From: JANNNF01 sp963772935
GTDB lineage: Bacteria; Pseudomonadota; Alphaproteobacteria; Rhodobacterales; Rhodobacteraceae
Assembly: GCA_963772935.1 (NCBI GenBank)
Contig: CAVYZK010000007.1
Coordinates: 372,001 to 436,000, forward strand
Direction: 5' to 3'
Length of the DNA: 64,000 nucleotides
A program made the position numbers and the translations under genes. Positions 16,715-25,373 of the stretch are shown piece after piece. The notes below the pieces were generated by a model. It did no database searches. It had not been told where the DNA came from and saw only the letters and a program-made list of their open reading frames with translations. How positions within the stretch are numbered: position 1 is the first letter of the stretch; each line of letters opens with the position of its first letter.

Positions 16715-18048
16715 TGCCGGGGCGCGTGTTGTTGGTGGATGATGACGCGCAGATGCGGGCGTCTACCGTGCAGGCGCTGGAACTGGCGGGGCTGGCGGTG
16801 ACGGGGTTTGCCTCGGCTGAGGAGGTGCTGGACCATGCGGGGCCGGGGCTGAACGGCGTGGTGGTCAGCGACATTCGCATGCCGGGAATGGACGGCATGA
16901 CCCTGCTGCAACGGCTGCGCGACCGCGACGCCGATCTGCCGGTGATCCTGATCACGGGCCACGCCGAGGTGCAACTTGCGGTCGAGGCGATGCGGCGCGG
17001 GGCCTATGATTTCATTGAAAAACCCTTTGTCGCCGCCAGCCTGATCGCCGTGCTGCGCCGGGCGATGGATCACCGGGCACTGGTGTTGGACAACCGCCGC
17101 TTGCGGGCGGCGGCGGGGCAGAAAGACGATCTGGAGGCGCGTCTGCCGGGGCGGTCGGCGGTGATGATTGATCTGCGCTATCGGTTAAGGGCGATTGGCG
17201 CGTCAGAGGCGGATGCGCTGATCATCGGGCCGGTGGGGGCGGGCAAAGAGGTGGTGGCCCGCGCGATGCACGATCTGTCGCAGCGCAGCGCCAAGCCGTT
17301 TGTCGCGGTGAACTGCGCGGCCCTGCCAGCGGCCTTGATCGAGTCCGAGCTGTTCGGGCATGAGATGGGCGCCTTTGCGGGTGCCGTGCGGGCGCGGTTC
17401 GGGCGGTTTGAACATGCGCGGGGGGGCACGGTGCTGCTGGACGAGGTGGGCCAGATGCCGCTGGATGTGCAGGCCAAACTGCTGCGCGTGTTGCAGGACC
17501 GGGTGATCACGCGGCTGGGGTCGAACGATCCGATCCCGCTGGATGTGAGGTTTATTGCGACGTCGAAAACCGATCTTGCGGCGGATGTGGCGCGGGGGAC
17601 GTTTCGCGAGGATCTGTATTGGCGGTTGAACGTCGCCCTGATCCGCGTGCCGCCGCTGGCGTCACGACGGGAGGATATCCCGCTGTTGTTCCTGCAATTG
17701 CTGCGCGAGGCGGCGGCCCGCCATTCCGCCCCGGACCGCGCGCCCGAGCCTGAGATGCTGGCGGAACTGGCTGGCCGCGACTGGCCGGGCAACGTGCGCG
17801 AATTGCGTAATGCCGCCGACCGGTTTGTGTTGGGGCTGGACTGGATGCCGGGGGCGTCTGGGCCGGATGCGCCGCGCTTGGCCGACCGGGTGGCAGGGTT
17901 TGAACGGTCTGTCATCGCGGGCGCGATTGCGGCGCATGGCGGGCATTTGCGGCGGGTGTATGAGCAGTTGGGCGTGTCACGCAAGACGCTGTACGAGAAG
18001 ATGCTGAAGCACGGGCTGGATCGGCGGTTGGTCGAGGACGACGAGTAG
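16711..18048 (+). CDS. dctD: DctD-type sigma-54-dependent response regulator with altered GAFTGA loop
   Basis: A 445-residue NtrC-family regulator. The receiver domain has LLVDDDAQMR, the phospho-Asp in VVSDIRMPGMDG, and the Lys in FIEKPF. The AAA+ domain has a modified Walker A (GPVGAGKE), Walker B (GGTVLLDEVG) and an arginine finger in FREDLYWRLNV. The C-terminal Fis-like HTH is GGHLRRVYEQLGVSRKTLYEKMLKHGL. The sigma-54 contact loop reads GAFAGA rather than GAFTGA. It is coupled to the kinase gene (ATGA overlap) and precedes tctCBA, its probable target. Confidence 0.82.
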   Translation: MMPGRVLLVDDDAQMRASTVQALELAGLAVTGFASAEEVLDHAGPGLNGVVVSDIRMPGMDGMTLLQRLRDRDADLPVILITGHAEVQLAVEAMRRGAYDFIEKPFVAASLIAVLRRAMDHRALVLDNRRLRAAAGQKDDLEARLPGRSAVMIDLRYRLRAIGASEADALIIGPVGAGKEVVARAMHDLSQRSAKPFVAVNCAALPAALIESELFGHEMGAFAGAVRARFGRFEHARGGTVLLDEVGQMPLDVQAKLLRVLQDRVITRLGSNDPIPLDVRFIATSKTDLAADVARGTFREDLYWRLNVALIRVPPLASRREDIPLLFLQLLREAAARHSAPDRAPEPEMLAELAGRDWPGNVRELRNAADRFVLGLDWMPGASGPDAPRLADRVAGFERSVIAGAIAAHGGHLRRVYEQLGVSRKTLYEKMLKHGLDRRLVEDDE

Positions 18049-18112
18049 TTTGCTTGGCTGATGGCCGGGGGCCAGCCCGAAGCCCGGCCACGGGCCGGGC
18101 GTTCTTCGCGAA

Positions 18113-18137
18113 AACTCTCCACCGGAGGGTTTTTTAT
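18113..18137 (+). terminator. probable terminator after dctD
   Basis: The stem AACTCTCC (18113-18120) and GGAGGGTT (18124-18131) has an ACC loop and is followed by a run of Ts. It lies about 65 bases downstream of the dctD stop. Confidence 0.65.
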
Positions 18138-18305
18138 CGCTCATCACCCCCCGCGATATTTAGAGACAGGAAATATGGGTGGAAATCCACACATCGGGTT
18201 TGGGGGTTTGATCCCTTATCCACCCATCGTGTCATGCAGCGGCGCGATTTTTGTGCGGACGTGTGGTTCAGGCCGCTTGATCGAAGTGCGGCCCCGGCGC
18301 GTAGC

Positions 18306-18321
18306 TGGGGGCAACCGTGCT
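18306..18321 (+). promoter_or_regulatory. possible sigma-54 promoter of tctC
   Basis: TGGGGGCAACCGTGCT has GG and GC separated by exactly ten bases, as in the -24/-12 consensus TGGCAC-N5-TTGC. The rest of the consensus is weak. It lies about 50 bases before the tctC start and downstream of a sigma-54-type activator gene, which raises its plausibility. Confidence 0.3.
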
Positions 18322-18369
18322 GCCCGAGGAGGGGTGCGCGGGGCTTATCGCCAGTTTTGGGAGGAACCA

Positions 18370-19347
18370 ATGGCCCTATCCGTAAAATTCGCCGCTGTTG
18401 CGGCGGCTGCCGCGTTGACCGCATCGACTGCGTTTGCGCAAGGCTACCCTGACCGCACCATCACCATGGTCGTGCCGTTCGCTGCTGGCGGGCCGACCGA
18501 TACCGTGGGCCGGCTGGTGGCCGAAAAGATGTCGGCCGATCTGGGCCAGCAGATCATCGTCGAAAACGTCGGCGGGGCTGGCGGCACACTGGGGGCTGGT
18601 CAGGTGGCCGCGGCAGAGGCCGATGGCTACACCATCCTGCTGCATCACATCGGCATGGCCACCTCGGCCACCCTGTACCGCAGCCTTGCCTACAAGCCGC
18701 TGGAAGCCTTCGAATACGTCGGTCTCGTGACCGAAGTGCCGATGACTGTGGTCGCGCGCAAGGATTTTGAGCCTGCCGACATGGCGTCGCTGATCACCTA
18801 TGTGAAGGCCAATGCCGACAGCATCACCATGGCCAACGCAGGCATCGGCGCGGCGTCGCATCTGTGCGGCATGTTGTTCATGCAGGCGCTGGATGCGCCG
18901 ATCGTGACCGTGCCTTACAAAGGCACCGGCCCCGCGATGACCGAACTGCTGGGCGGTCAGGTAGACTTGATGTGCGACCAGACCACCAACACCACCGAGC
19001 AGATCAAGGGCGGCACCATCAAGGCCTATGCGGTGACCAGCCCCGCCCGTCTGGCGATTTTCCCCGACCTGCCGACGGTGGCTGAAGGCGGCGCTCCGTC
19101 GATGGAAGTCGGCATCTGGCACGGCATCTACGCCCCCAAGGGCACCCCCGCCGAGGCGACGGACAAGTTGGCGGCAGCCCTGCAAAAGGCGCTTGCCGAC
19201 CCGGAGATCGTGGCGAAGTTCGGCGAGTTGGGCACCGTGCCGTCGTCAGCCGCTGACGCCACCCCTGCCGCGCTGAAGGCCAAGCTGGAAGGCGAAATTG
19301 CCCGCTGGAAGCCGATCATCGAATCTGCTGGCGTGTTTGCAGACTGA
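18370..19347 (+). CDS. tctC: tripartite tricarboxylate transporter substrate-binding protein (TctC/Bug family)
   Basis: A 325-residue periplasmic binding protein. A signal peptide MALSVKFAAVAAAAALTASTAFAQ is followed by GYPDRTITMVVPFAAGGPTDTVGRLVAEKM, the conserved Bug-family opening, and VENVGGAGGTLGA, a classic ligand-pocket segment. It captures a tricarboxylate or another carboxylic acid for TctAB; the exact ligand cannot be read from sequence. The start follows GGGAGGAACCA. It is first in tctCBA, and a stem-loop after it may favour higher expression of this subunit. Confidence 0.9.
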   Translation: MALSVKFAAVAAAAALTASTAFAQGYPDRTITMVVPFAAGGPTDTVGRLVAEKMSADLGQQIIVENVGGAGGTLGAGQVAAAEADGYTILLHHIGMATSATLYRSLAYKPLEAFEYVGLVTEVPMTVVARKDFEPADMASLITYVKANADSITMANAGIGAASHLCGMLFMQALDAPIVTVPYKGTGPAMTELLGGQVDLMCDQTTNTTEQIKGGTIKAYAVTSPARLAIFPDLPTVAEGGAPSMEVGIWHGIYAPKGTPAEATDKLAAALQKALADPEIVAKFGELGTVPSSAADATPAALKAKLEGEIARWKPIIESAGVFAD

Positions 19348-19353
19348 TCTTGC

Positions 19354-19375
19354 GGCCCCGGCGTAGGCCGGGGCC
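19354..19375 (+). terminator. stem-loop between tctC and tctB
   Basis: A perfect nine-base stem, GGCCCCGGC (19354-19362) and GCCGGGGCC (19367-19375), has a GTAG loop and is followed by ATTTCCTTTT. It resembles the partial terminators or mRNA 3'-protecting hairpins that follow binding-protein genes in transport operons. Confidence 0.6.
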
Positions 19376-19399
19376 ATTTCCTTTTGCGGGGGGACACCC

Positions 19400-19855
19400 A
19401 TGGCGACGATCAACAAGGCGGATTTCACCGCCGGGATTTTGTTTATTCTCTTCGGGGCCGTGTTTGGCCTGACCGCTCTTGACCTTGAGATGGGCACCAC
19501 CCTGCGCATGGGACCGGGGTATTTTCCGATGGTGCTGGCGGTGGTTCTGACCCTGCTGGGGATCGGCATCGTGATCAGTTCTTTCGGATCGGTGGGCGAG
19601 GCTGTCGGGGCCTATGCCTGGCGCGGGATGGTGTTCATTCTGGCCGCGCCGATCTTTTTCGGGCTGACCGTGCGGGGGCTGGGGTTCGTGCCGTCGATCT
19701 TTGTCACCACGGTCATCGCGGCCTTGGCCGGGTTGAAGATGAAGCCTGTCTACGCCGTCGTTCTGGCGGTTGGCGTCACGATCTTCACGACATTGGTGTT
19801 CAGCTATGCGCTTGGCCTGCCGTTCCGCCGGTTTGGCCCTTGGCTGCCGTTTTAA
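19400..19855 (+). CDS. tctB: tripartite tricarboxylate transporter small membrane protein TctB
   Basis: A 151-residue protein with four predicted membrane segments (FTAGILFILFGAVFGLTAL, GPGYFPMVLAVVLTLLGIGIVI, MVFILAAPIFFGLTV, PVYAVVLAVGVTIFTTLVFSYALGLP). The MGPGYFPMVLAVVLTLLG motif is the hallmark of the DUF1468/TctB family. It partners TctA in the inner membrane. The start follows GGGGGGACACCC. It lies 12 bases before tctA. Confidence 0.9.
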   Translation: MATINKADFTAGILFILFGAVFGLTALDLEMGTTLRMGPGYFPMVLAVVLTLLGIGIVISSFGSVGEAVGAYAWRGMVFILAAPIFFGLTVRGLGFVPSIFVTTVIAALAGLKMKPVYAVVLAVGVTIFTTLVFSYALGLPFRRFGPWLPF

Positions 19856-19867
19856 GGGGGGCTGGAC

Positions 19868-21375
19868 ATGGATCTGCTTTCAAATCTGGGTCTGGGTTTT
19901 GCCACGGCGGCCAGCCCCGAAAACCTGCTGTTCTGCCTGATCGGTGTGATCCTTGGCACCTTGATCGGGGTGTTGCCCGGCATCGGGGCCACGGCGACCA
20001 TCGCCATGCTGCTGCCGATCACCTTTCAGCTTGAACCCGTCTCGTCGCTGATCATGCTGGCAGGCATCTACTATGGCGCGCAATATGGCGGGTCCACCAC
20101 CGCCATTCTGATCAACATGCCGGGGGAAAGTTCCTCGGCGGTGACGGCGATTGACGGCTATCAGATGGCCCGCAAAGGCAAGGCGGGCACGGCATTGGCG
20201 GTCGCGGCCTTGGGGTCGTTCTTTGCGGGCACTGTGGCGACATTGCTGGTGGCGATCTTCGCGCCGCCGCTGACCGTGATCGCGCTGAAATTCGGCGCGG
20301 CCGAGTATTTCAGCCTGATGTTGCTGGGCCTCGTGTCGGCCATTGCCCTTGCCCACGGCTCGATCCTGAAAGCACTGGCGATGGTGGTTCTGGGCCTGCT
20401 GTTGGGCGTGGTCGGGACCGATATCTACACCGGCACGCCACGCTTTACCTTTGGCATCACGGCCTATGCCGACGGGCTGAACTTCGTGGCACTGGCGGTC
20501 GGGGTGTTCGGCATCGCCGAGATTCTGCGCAATCTGGAGGGCGAACAGGACCGCACGGTTCTGGGCACCAAGCTGGGCGCGCTGTGGCCATCGAAGGAAG
20601 ACCTGAAGGCGATGATCGCGCCGATGGTGCGGGGCACGGCGCTTGGGTTCGGCTTTGGGGATTTTGCCGGGGGGCGGGGCGGTGCTGGCGGCGTTTGCCT
20701 CCTACACCGTCGAAAAGCGCATCTCGAAAACGCCGGAACAGTTTGGCAAAGGCGCGATTGCCGGGGTGGCGGGGCCGGAAGTCTGCCAACAACGCAGGCG
20801 CGCAGACCAGCTTTATCCCGCTGCTGACGCTTGGGATTCCGGCGAACCCGGTGATGGCCTTGATGGTGGGGGCGATGATCATTCAGGGCATCGTGCCGGG
20901 GCCGAATGTGGCGACCGATCAGCCCGCGCTGTTCTGGGGCATCATCGCCAGCATGTGGATCGGCAACCTGATGCTGATCGTGCTGAACCTGCCGCTGATC
21001 GGGCTGTGGGTGAAGCTGCTGAAAGTGCCCTACCATGTGCTGTTCCCGGTGATCATGGCGTTTTGTTCCATCGGGGTCTATTCCGTGAATTCGAACGTCT
21101 ATGACCTCTACGCCGTCGCAGGGTTCGGCCTGCTTGGCTATATCCTGCTGAAGCTGCGCTGCGAGCCTGCGCCCTTGCTGCTCGGGTTTGTGCTGGGCCC
21201 GATGCTGGAGGAAAACCTGCGCCGTGCGATGATCCTGGGTCGGGGCGATCCGACCACCTTCCTGACCCGCCCGATTTCGGCAACCTTGCTGGTGCTGACC
21301 GTGGCGGTGCTGGTGGTGGTGCTGATGCCGACGGTCCGGAAAAAGCGGGCCGAGGTGTTTGTGGAAGGGGACTGA
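19868..21375 (+). CDS. tctA: tripartite tricarboxylate transporter large permease TctA, two apparent frameshifts
   Basis: A polytopic permease of about 502 residues. The N-terminal frame carries GTLIGVLPGIGATATIAMLLPITF, the diagnostic TctA glycine-rich motif, and GGSTTAILINMPGESSS. It breaks near 20646 (one extra G in TTGGGTTC), where a second frame gives ALGILPGGGAVLAAFASYTVEKR. It breaks again near 20779 (one extra A in GGAAGTC), where the third frame gives ANNAGAQTSFIPLLTLGIPANPVMALM and continues to the stop. Removing the two bases restores a normal full-length protein. Function: proton- or sodium-coupled uptake of the TctC ligand. Confidence 0.86.
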
Positions 21376-21390
21376 CGGGGTGGGCGGGGG

Positions 21391-22260
21391 TCACCCCGCC
21401 CGCACACGCGACCACTGCACCGCAAGAATGCCCACCATCACAACCACCACGCCCGCAAGGTCCAGCGCGCCCATGGTCTCGCCCAACAGCAGGGCCGCGA
21501 TGGTGACCCCGAAGAACGGGTTGAGGAAGTGGAAGGTCGAGGCGCGCGTCGCCCCGATCCGGCCCACAAGGCGGAACCACAGCAGGGTGGCCGCAAGGCC
21601 GGGGATCAGGATCTGATAGGCGAAGGCGGCCAGCAGCGAGGGCGTCCAGTTCACCACCGGGCGTTCCAGCACCGCCCCCGCGAGCCCGAGGGCGAGGGAG
21701 CCGACCAGCATCTGCAAGCCCACGATCATCAACAGGTTGCCGCCCCCCGAGGCACCGCGCACCGACATGGTGGCGACCGCTAGCGCCGTCGCTCCACCGA
21801 TGCACAGCAGGACACCCCACGGGTCGGCGCCGCCTTGCACCCGCGTGCCCATGATCAGGCCGACACCCGCCATGCCGAGGATCAGGCCGAGGAGGCCGAG
21901 GGGGGCGACGCGCTGGCCTCGGACCAGCCAGTCGAGCAGGGCGACGATGAGGGGGAGGGAGGCCGCGATGATGACGGCGAGGGAGGCCTCGATCCACTGC
22001 ATGGCGACGAAGTTGAGGCCGAGGTAGAGGGCGTTCTGGCAGAGGCCGAAGATCACGACTGACCGGGCCTGGGGGCGGGTGAGGCGCCAGCTTTGGCCGA
22101 GGGTGGCTGCGATGGCCACGGCGATGCCGCCCGAGATCAGGAAGCGGGCCGAGAGGGCCAGCAGGGGGGGCGCGTCGGCGACGATGAGGCGGGCGGTGGC
22201 AAAGGCCGACGACCACATCAGAACGAAGGCGAGGCCCATGATGAGGGAACGGATATCCAT
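21391..22260 (-). CDS. EamA/DMT-superfamily permease
   Basis: A 289-residue inner-membrane protein with ten likely helices arranged as two EamA repeats. The start is MDIRSLIMGLAFVLMWSSAFATARLIV, and FLNPFFGVTIAALLLGE near the end is the conserved second-repeat motif. Such proteins export amino acids or metabolites; the substrate is not predictable here. The ATG at 22260 follows AAGGAGGCGTC. It is convergent with tctA, only 15 bases apart, and lies immediately beside the AT-rich island. Confidence 0.85.
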   Translation of the reverse strand: MDIRSLIMGLAFVLMWSSAFATARLIVADAPPLLALSARFLISGGIAVAIAATLGQSWRLTRPQARSVVIFGLCQNALYLGLNFVAMQWIEASLAVIIAASLPLIVALLDWLVRGQRVAPLGLLGLILGMAGVGLIMGTRVQGGADPWGVLLCIGGATALAVATMSVRGASGGGNLLMIVGLQMLVGSLALGLAGAVLERPVVNWTPSLLAAFAYQILIPGLAATLLWFRLVGRIGATRASTFHFLNPFFGVTIAALLLGETMGALDLAGVVVVMVGILAVQWSRVRAG

Positions 22261-22430
22261 GACGCCTCCTTGGCCGCAACGATGCCGACCCTTTCGCAAG
22301 GCGGGGGTGGGGGCAAGGGGTATTTGGGGTGTCCCGGGGTGGGACGGGGGAATGTTGTTTGGGATCAAGGGGTTGGGGTGGGGGTGTTAGGGGGTTGTTA
22401 AGGATTGGGGGTGTGCGGATGGCGGATGCA

Positions 22431-24480
22431 CGGCTCAAACAACTTTGTGATTAAGTAGCAGTGTCAACGCATTTTTTACCTCTTTATATGAGAAACTTGC
22501 AACTGGCACAAAAACGGCCTAACGATGCGGTTACGGAGCGATTTCCGCCAATTTTTGACATAAAACGTCCTCAAATGCGAACTAGGCATATGCCAGATCG
22601 GAGCACATGATGCTTCTCAGCTTTACAGTAGAAAACTATCGGTCAATTAAAGAGGCGCAGACGCTCTCTATGATGGCAACAAAGTTGAAAGGCCCACACA
22701 GTTCTATTTTGGTGGATGTTCCGGGCGGTGAAGAGGGCATACTTCCTCACGCAATAATTTACGGGGCCAATGCGTCCGGAAAATCAACACTGATCAACGC
22801 TATGCATGCGATGAGGGCAATCGTGCTAAGCGCGATTCCTACGACCATGAGAAGTCGGAAGCTAACGCACGCATCTTTTCTTAGCCCTGCAACCTCACCC
22901 CACTACGTTAGACAGGAAGTTTATGGTGGAGTCGATGGCATCGGATACGACTTTGATCGAGTATGTGAAGATATCGGAATAATATCGAGTATCATTCTCA
23001 TATCCCCTCGGGCGCCGTCGAGCGATCTACGAGAGGTCCAAGGAGAAGATGGAGTTTAGTTCATCAATGAAGGGTCCAAGAAAGACGCTTCAAAGCCAGA
23101 TGCGGTCAGATATGCTTCTTTTAACTACGGGAAATCAAAGTGACCAGAAGGATTTTTCTCGGGCTATAGGATTTTTCGAGAAGATTTTTGTAAGCACAAG
23201 TGTCTTAATTGCAGAGCCTATGATTAGAGCAACGTTTCGTGAGAAAGAGATAGACGAAGTGATCCGATTTCTGATTACATTGGAACAGGTGTAATGTACA
23301 GAAAAAAATTACCCTCAAGAAAGCAGGGATATGCTTATGAAGTGTTCCGCATAATTAGCCGCCATTCTGTACCAGACGGCGAAGACAACTCTGAAATGGT
23401 AGAAGTTAGTCTGGACGAGGCCGAGTTTAACATTCACCTCGGCCACAAAGGATCGTCTGGCGATATTCATTATCTTTCTACTGAATTAGAAAGTACTGGC
23501 ACGCAGCGATTACTTGTCCTGCTAACTAAAATATTTCAAGTGCTTGATGAAGGGAAAGTTGCATTTGTTGACGAAGTGGATGCAAGTCTTCATACGTCAG
23601 CGGTTGAAGCTATCCTGAAATTGTTCAGCGATCCAGAAGTCAATCGAAAAGGCGCGCAACTTGTTGCAACTACACATGTACAAACCTTCTTGATCCAAAG
23701 AAGTTGCGACGAGACGAGATATGGTTCGTTGAAAAATCGAATAAGGGGCATCCGAAATATTCTCATTGGCTGAGTTCTCTAGTCGAGAGATGGAAAATTT
23801 TAGTCGTTATATCTTAGCGGAGATATGGTGCAATTCCTCACCAAATCGATATGAATTTTTTTCGATCTTTTGAAACGCCATCACAACTGAGTGAATAAAT
23901 GGCAAAAATGCAAGTCTGAAAAGAGCAGTTGGAACGCGAGGGCTCAAGAAGAATTTATGTCTTCGCCGAAGGGAAGAGTACGAGCCTGCTTACTTTCGTG
24001 CCTATAGCAGGCATGTTGGCGTAACTCTGGTTGAGGTGGTAATGGAGCGGAAAATTGGAGTTCCTACTACTTTATTAGAAAATGCAACGGATAGGAAAAG
24101 AGAAGTATCTTCTCGAAAGTATACAAAAATATTTGGTCATGAGGACGAGGTTTGGGTTGTTTTTGATTGTGACGATCACCCGAAAGTTCCAGAAACAATT
24201 AGATTGGCGATGTCTGGAGGTATTCATGTTGCATTTTCCGATCCTTGCTTCGAGGTTTAACTGATTTTAAGATATGATGAAGGAACACCGGCATGATACG
24301 CAAAAGTATTTAAAAGGTTTGCTCTGGCCCAAGAGAAAACCAAAAAGTACCGAACTTGGAGAAAATTTTACCCCAATCCCGCTGAGACACGAGCAATTGC
24401 ACTTCAGAGTGCAAGGGCTAAGGACGGTGGCAGTTCACCTTTTACATCAGTTTACCGGCTCACTCAGTCGATCCGACGCC
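22431..24480. mobile_element. AT-rich foreign island with defence-gene remnants
   Basis: The base composition and codon use of this block are visibly much richer in A and T than everything around it. The change is abrupt near 22430 and again near 24460. It contains only the rloA/rloB remnants. I found no integrase, transposase, tRNA or convincing long flanking repeat, so the mode of insertion is unknown. About 170 bases of AT-rich leader (22440-22609) precede rloA. Confidence 0.65.
22610..23898 (+). pseudogene. rloA: AAA+ ATPase of RloA/AbiLi type, multiply frameshifted
   Basis: The reconstructed protein is about 430 residues. It starts MLLSFTVENYRSIKEAQTLSM, the typical opening of this OLD/ABC-like ATPase family, with the P-loop IIYGANASGKSTLINAMHAM. 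Later pieces are MKGPRKTLQSQMRSDMLLL, then STGTQRLLVLLTKIFQVLDE, the Walker B region VAFVDEVDASLHT and the switch LVATTH. These lie in three reading frames, with breaks between 22940 and 23040, near 23290, and near 23680, 23750 and 23820. Most breaks are explained by one missing base. The stop TAA (23896) abuts the rloB ATG. Such ATPases pair with RloB in AbiL-type abortive infection. Confidence 0.72.
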
Positions 24481-24503
24481 AGCTCCCCCCTCACTCCCGC
24501 TGA
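23899..24503 (+). pseudogene. rloB: RloB/AbiLii-like TOPRIM nuclease remnant, frameshifted
   Basis: The reconstructed protein is about 200 residues. Assembled from successive frames it reads AEGKST-EPAYFRAY (the family EGxxTEPxYF motif), DEVWVVFDCDDHP (DxD), MSGGIHVAFSDPCFE, HRHDTQKYLKGLL and a C-terminal ARAKDGGSSPFTSVYRLTQSI. These are the ordered landmarks of RloB (a TOPRIM-like domain). Frame breaks occur near 23905, 23950, 23985 and several places after 24260. TAA at 24258 stands where the family normally has Trp (FEVW), so at least one nonsense change is not a simple indel. The tail overlaps the convergent parB-like gene by about 13 bases. Confidence 0.68.
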
Positions 24504-25310
24504 AACCAATACTCCACCTTGTCCAGCACGTCGTCTATCAGCCCGCCTTTCCGCGCCTCTGGCCCGGTAAACCGCAGGAGGTAGCCGTTCTGGCAGGTCT
24601 CTCGCCGGATCGTCAGGCCTTGTTTCAGGTGCAGCAGGCGGCGGGGGCGGGTGGGGGATGTGGGATGGCTCGATGCGTTCGGTGAGGGTGGGCAATAGGG
24701 CGGCCCATTGGGTGGGGAGGCTTTGGTGGCGGGTCTCGGTCAGAATCTGGTGGATCAGGGGGGCGGCGGTGGTGCGCAGGGCGGTGGCGAGGTGTTCCAT
24801 CTGGCCGGTGGTCAGCAGCGTGGGGGTGGCGATGGTGCCGTCGAGTTCCTCTGCCACCAGGGCCAGGCTGCGCAGGCGGCTGCGTTTCTGGCGGCTGGCG
24901 TGCGGGTGGAGGGCGGCGATCACCTCATCCAGCGTGGGGAACAGGCCTTCGGTGACGCAGGTGGCGAGGAGGAGGCCGGTTTCCCACGGGGTCGGGTTGG
25001 TGCGCATGTCATTTTCGGCGACCATCTGCGCCATCGCGTGGGGGACGGACTGGGGCGTGCGCAGGAAGGCGGGGATGGTGGCGTGGCCGAGGGCGCGGCA
25101 GGCGGTGAGGCGGCGCAGGCCCGCGATCAGGCCGTAGCGCTGGGTCTCGGTCGGGGTGGAGAGGAGCCAGACCTCTACCGGTTGGCGCAGGCCGTCGGCG
25201 GCGATGGAGCGGGTGAGGTCGTCGAGCGCGCAGGGGTCGAGCGCCGTGCGGTCGCGCAGCAGGGCGTGGTCGAAGATTTCAGCGGTGGGGATGTGGAGGA
25301 TGGGGTCCAT
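24491..25310 (-). CDS. ParB-like N-terminal domain protein, apparent frameshift
   Basis: The protein has about 272 residues. The N-terminal ParB/Srx-type domain has LDDLTRSIAADGLRQPVEVW, IAGLRRLTACRALGHATIPAFL (the place of the ParB GERR motif) and a helical region VAENDMRTNPTPWETGLLL. The main frame loses sense after a proline-rich stretch. A shift in the C/G-run near 24641-24658 gives the convincing C terminus LLHLKQGLTIRRETCQNGYLLRF, ending DKVEYWFQRE. No ParA lies next to it, so chromosome or plasmid partitioning is not proven; it may be an orphan DNA-binding protein. It lies downstream of hup and a large inverted repeat. Confidence 0.7.
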
Positions 25311-25373
25311 GGCGCGCCTTTCAAGGAGAGGCGCAGAGGGGACACCGAAGGTGGTTAAGGCGGGGTTAGGGGT

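Larger units (their letters stand above)
18049..18369. other. dctD-tctC intergenic region with dispersed element copy 3
   Basis: No gene is seen. The region begins with GC-rich hairpins (GGCCGGGGGCCAG and CCCGGCCACGGGCCGGG), then a terminator-like stem, then the dispersed motif CCGCGATATTTAGAGACAGG near 18149-18170. It ends with the tctC leader, which includes a possible sigma-54 site and a GGGAGG ribosome binding site. Confidence 0.55.

Noticed and set aside
18061..18369. Upstream extension of TctC starting near 18061
   Set aside because: The region is intergenic with hairpins and a dispersed element; the ATG at 18370 has a strong ribosome site and signal peptide.
22431..24462. CGGCTCA at both edges of the AT-rich island (22431-22437 and 24456-24462) as a target-site duplication
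   Set aside because: Seven bases in GC-rich flanks is easily chance, the exact borders are not fixed, and the right copy may lie inside the rloB tail.
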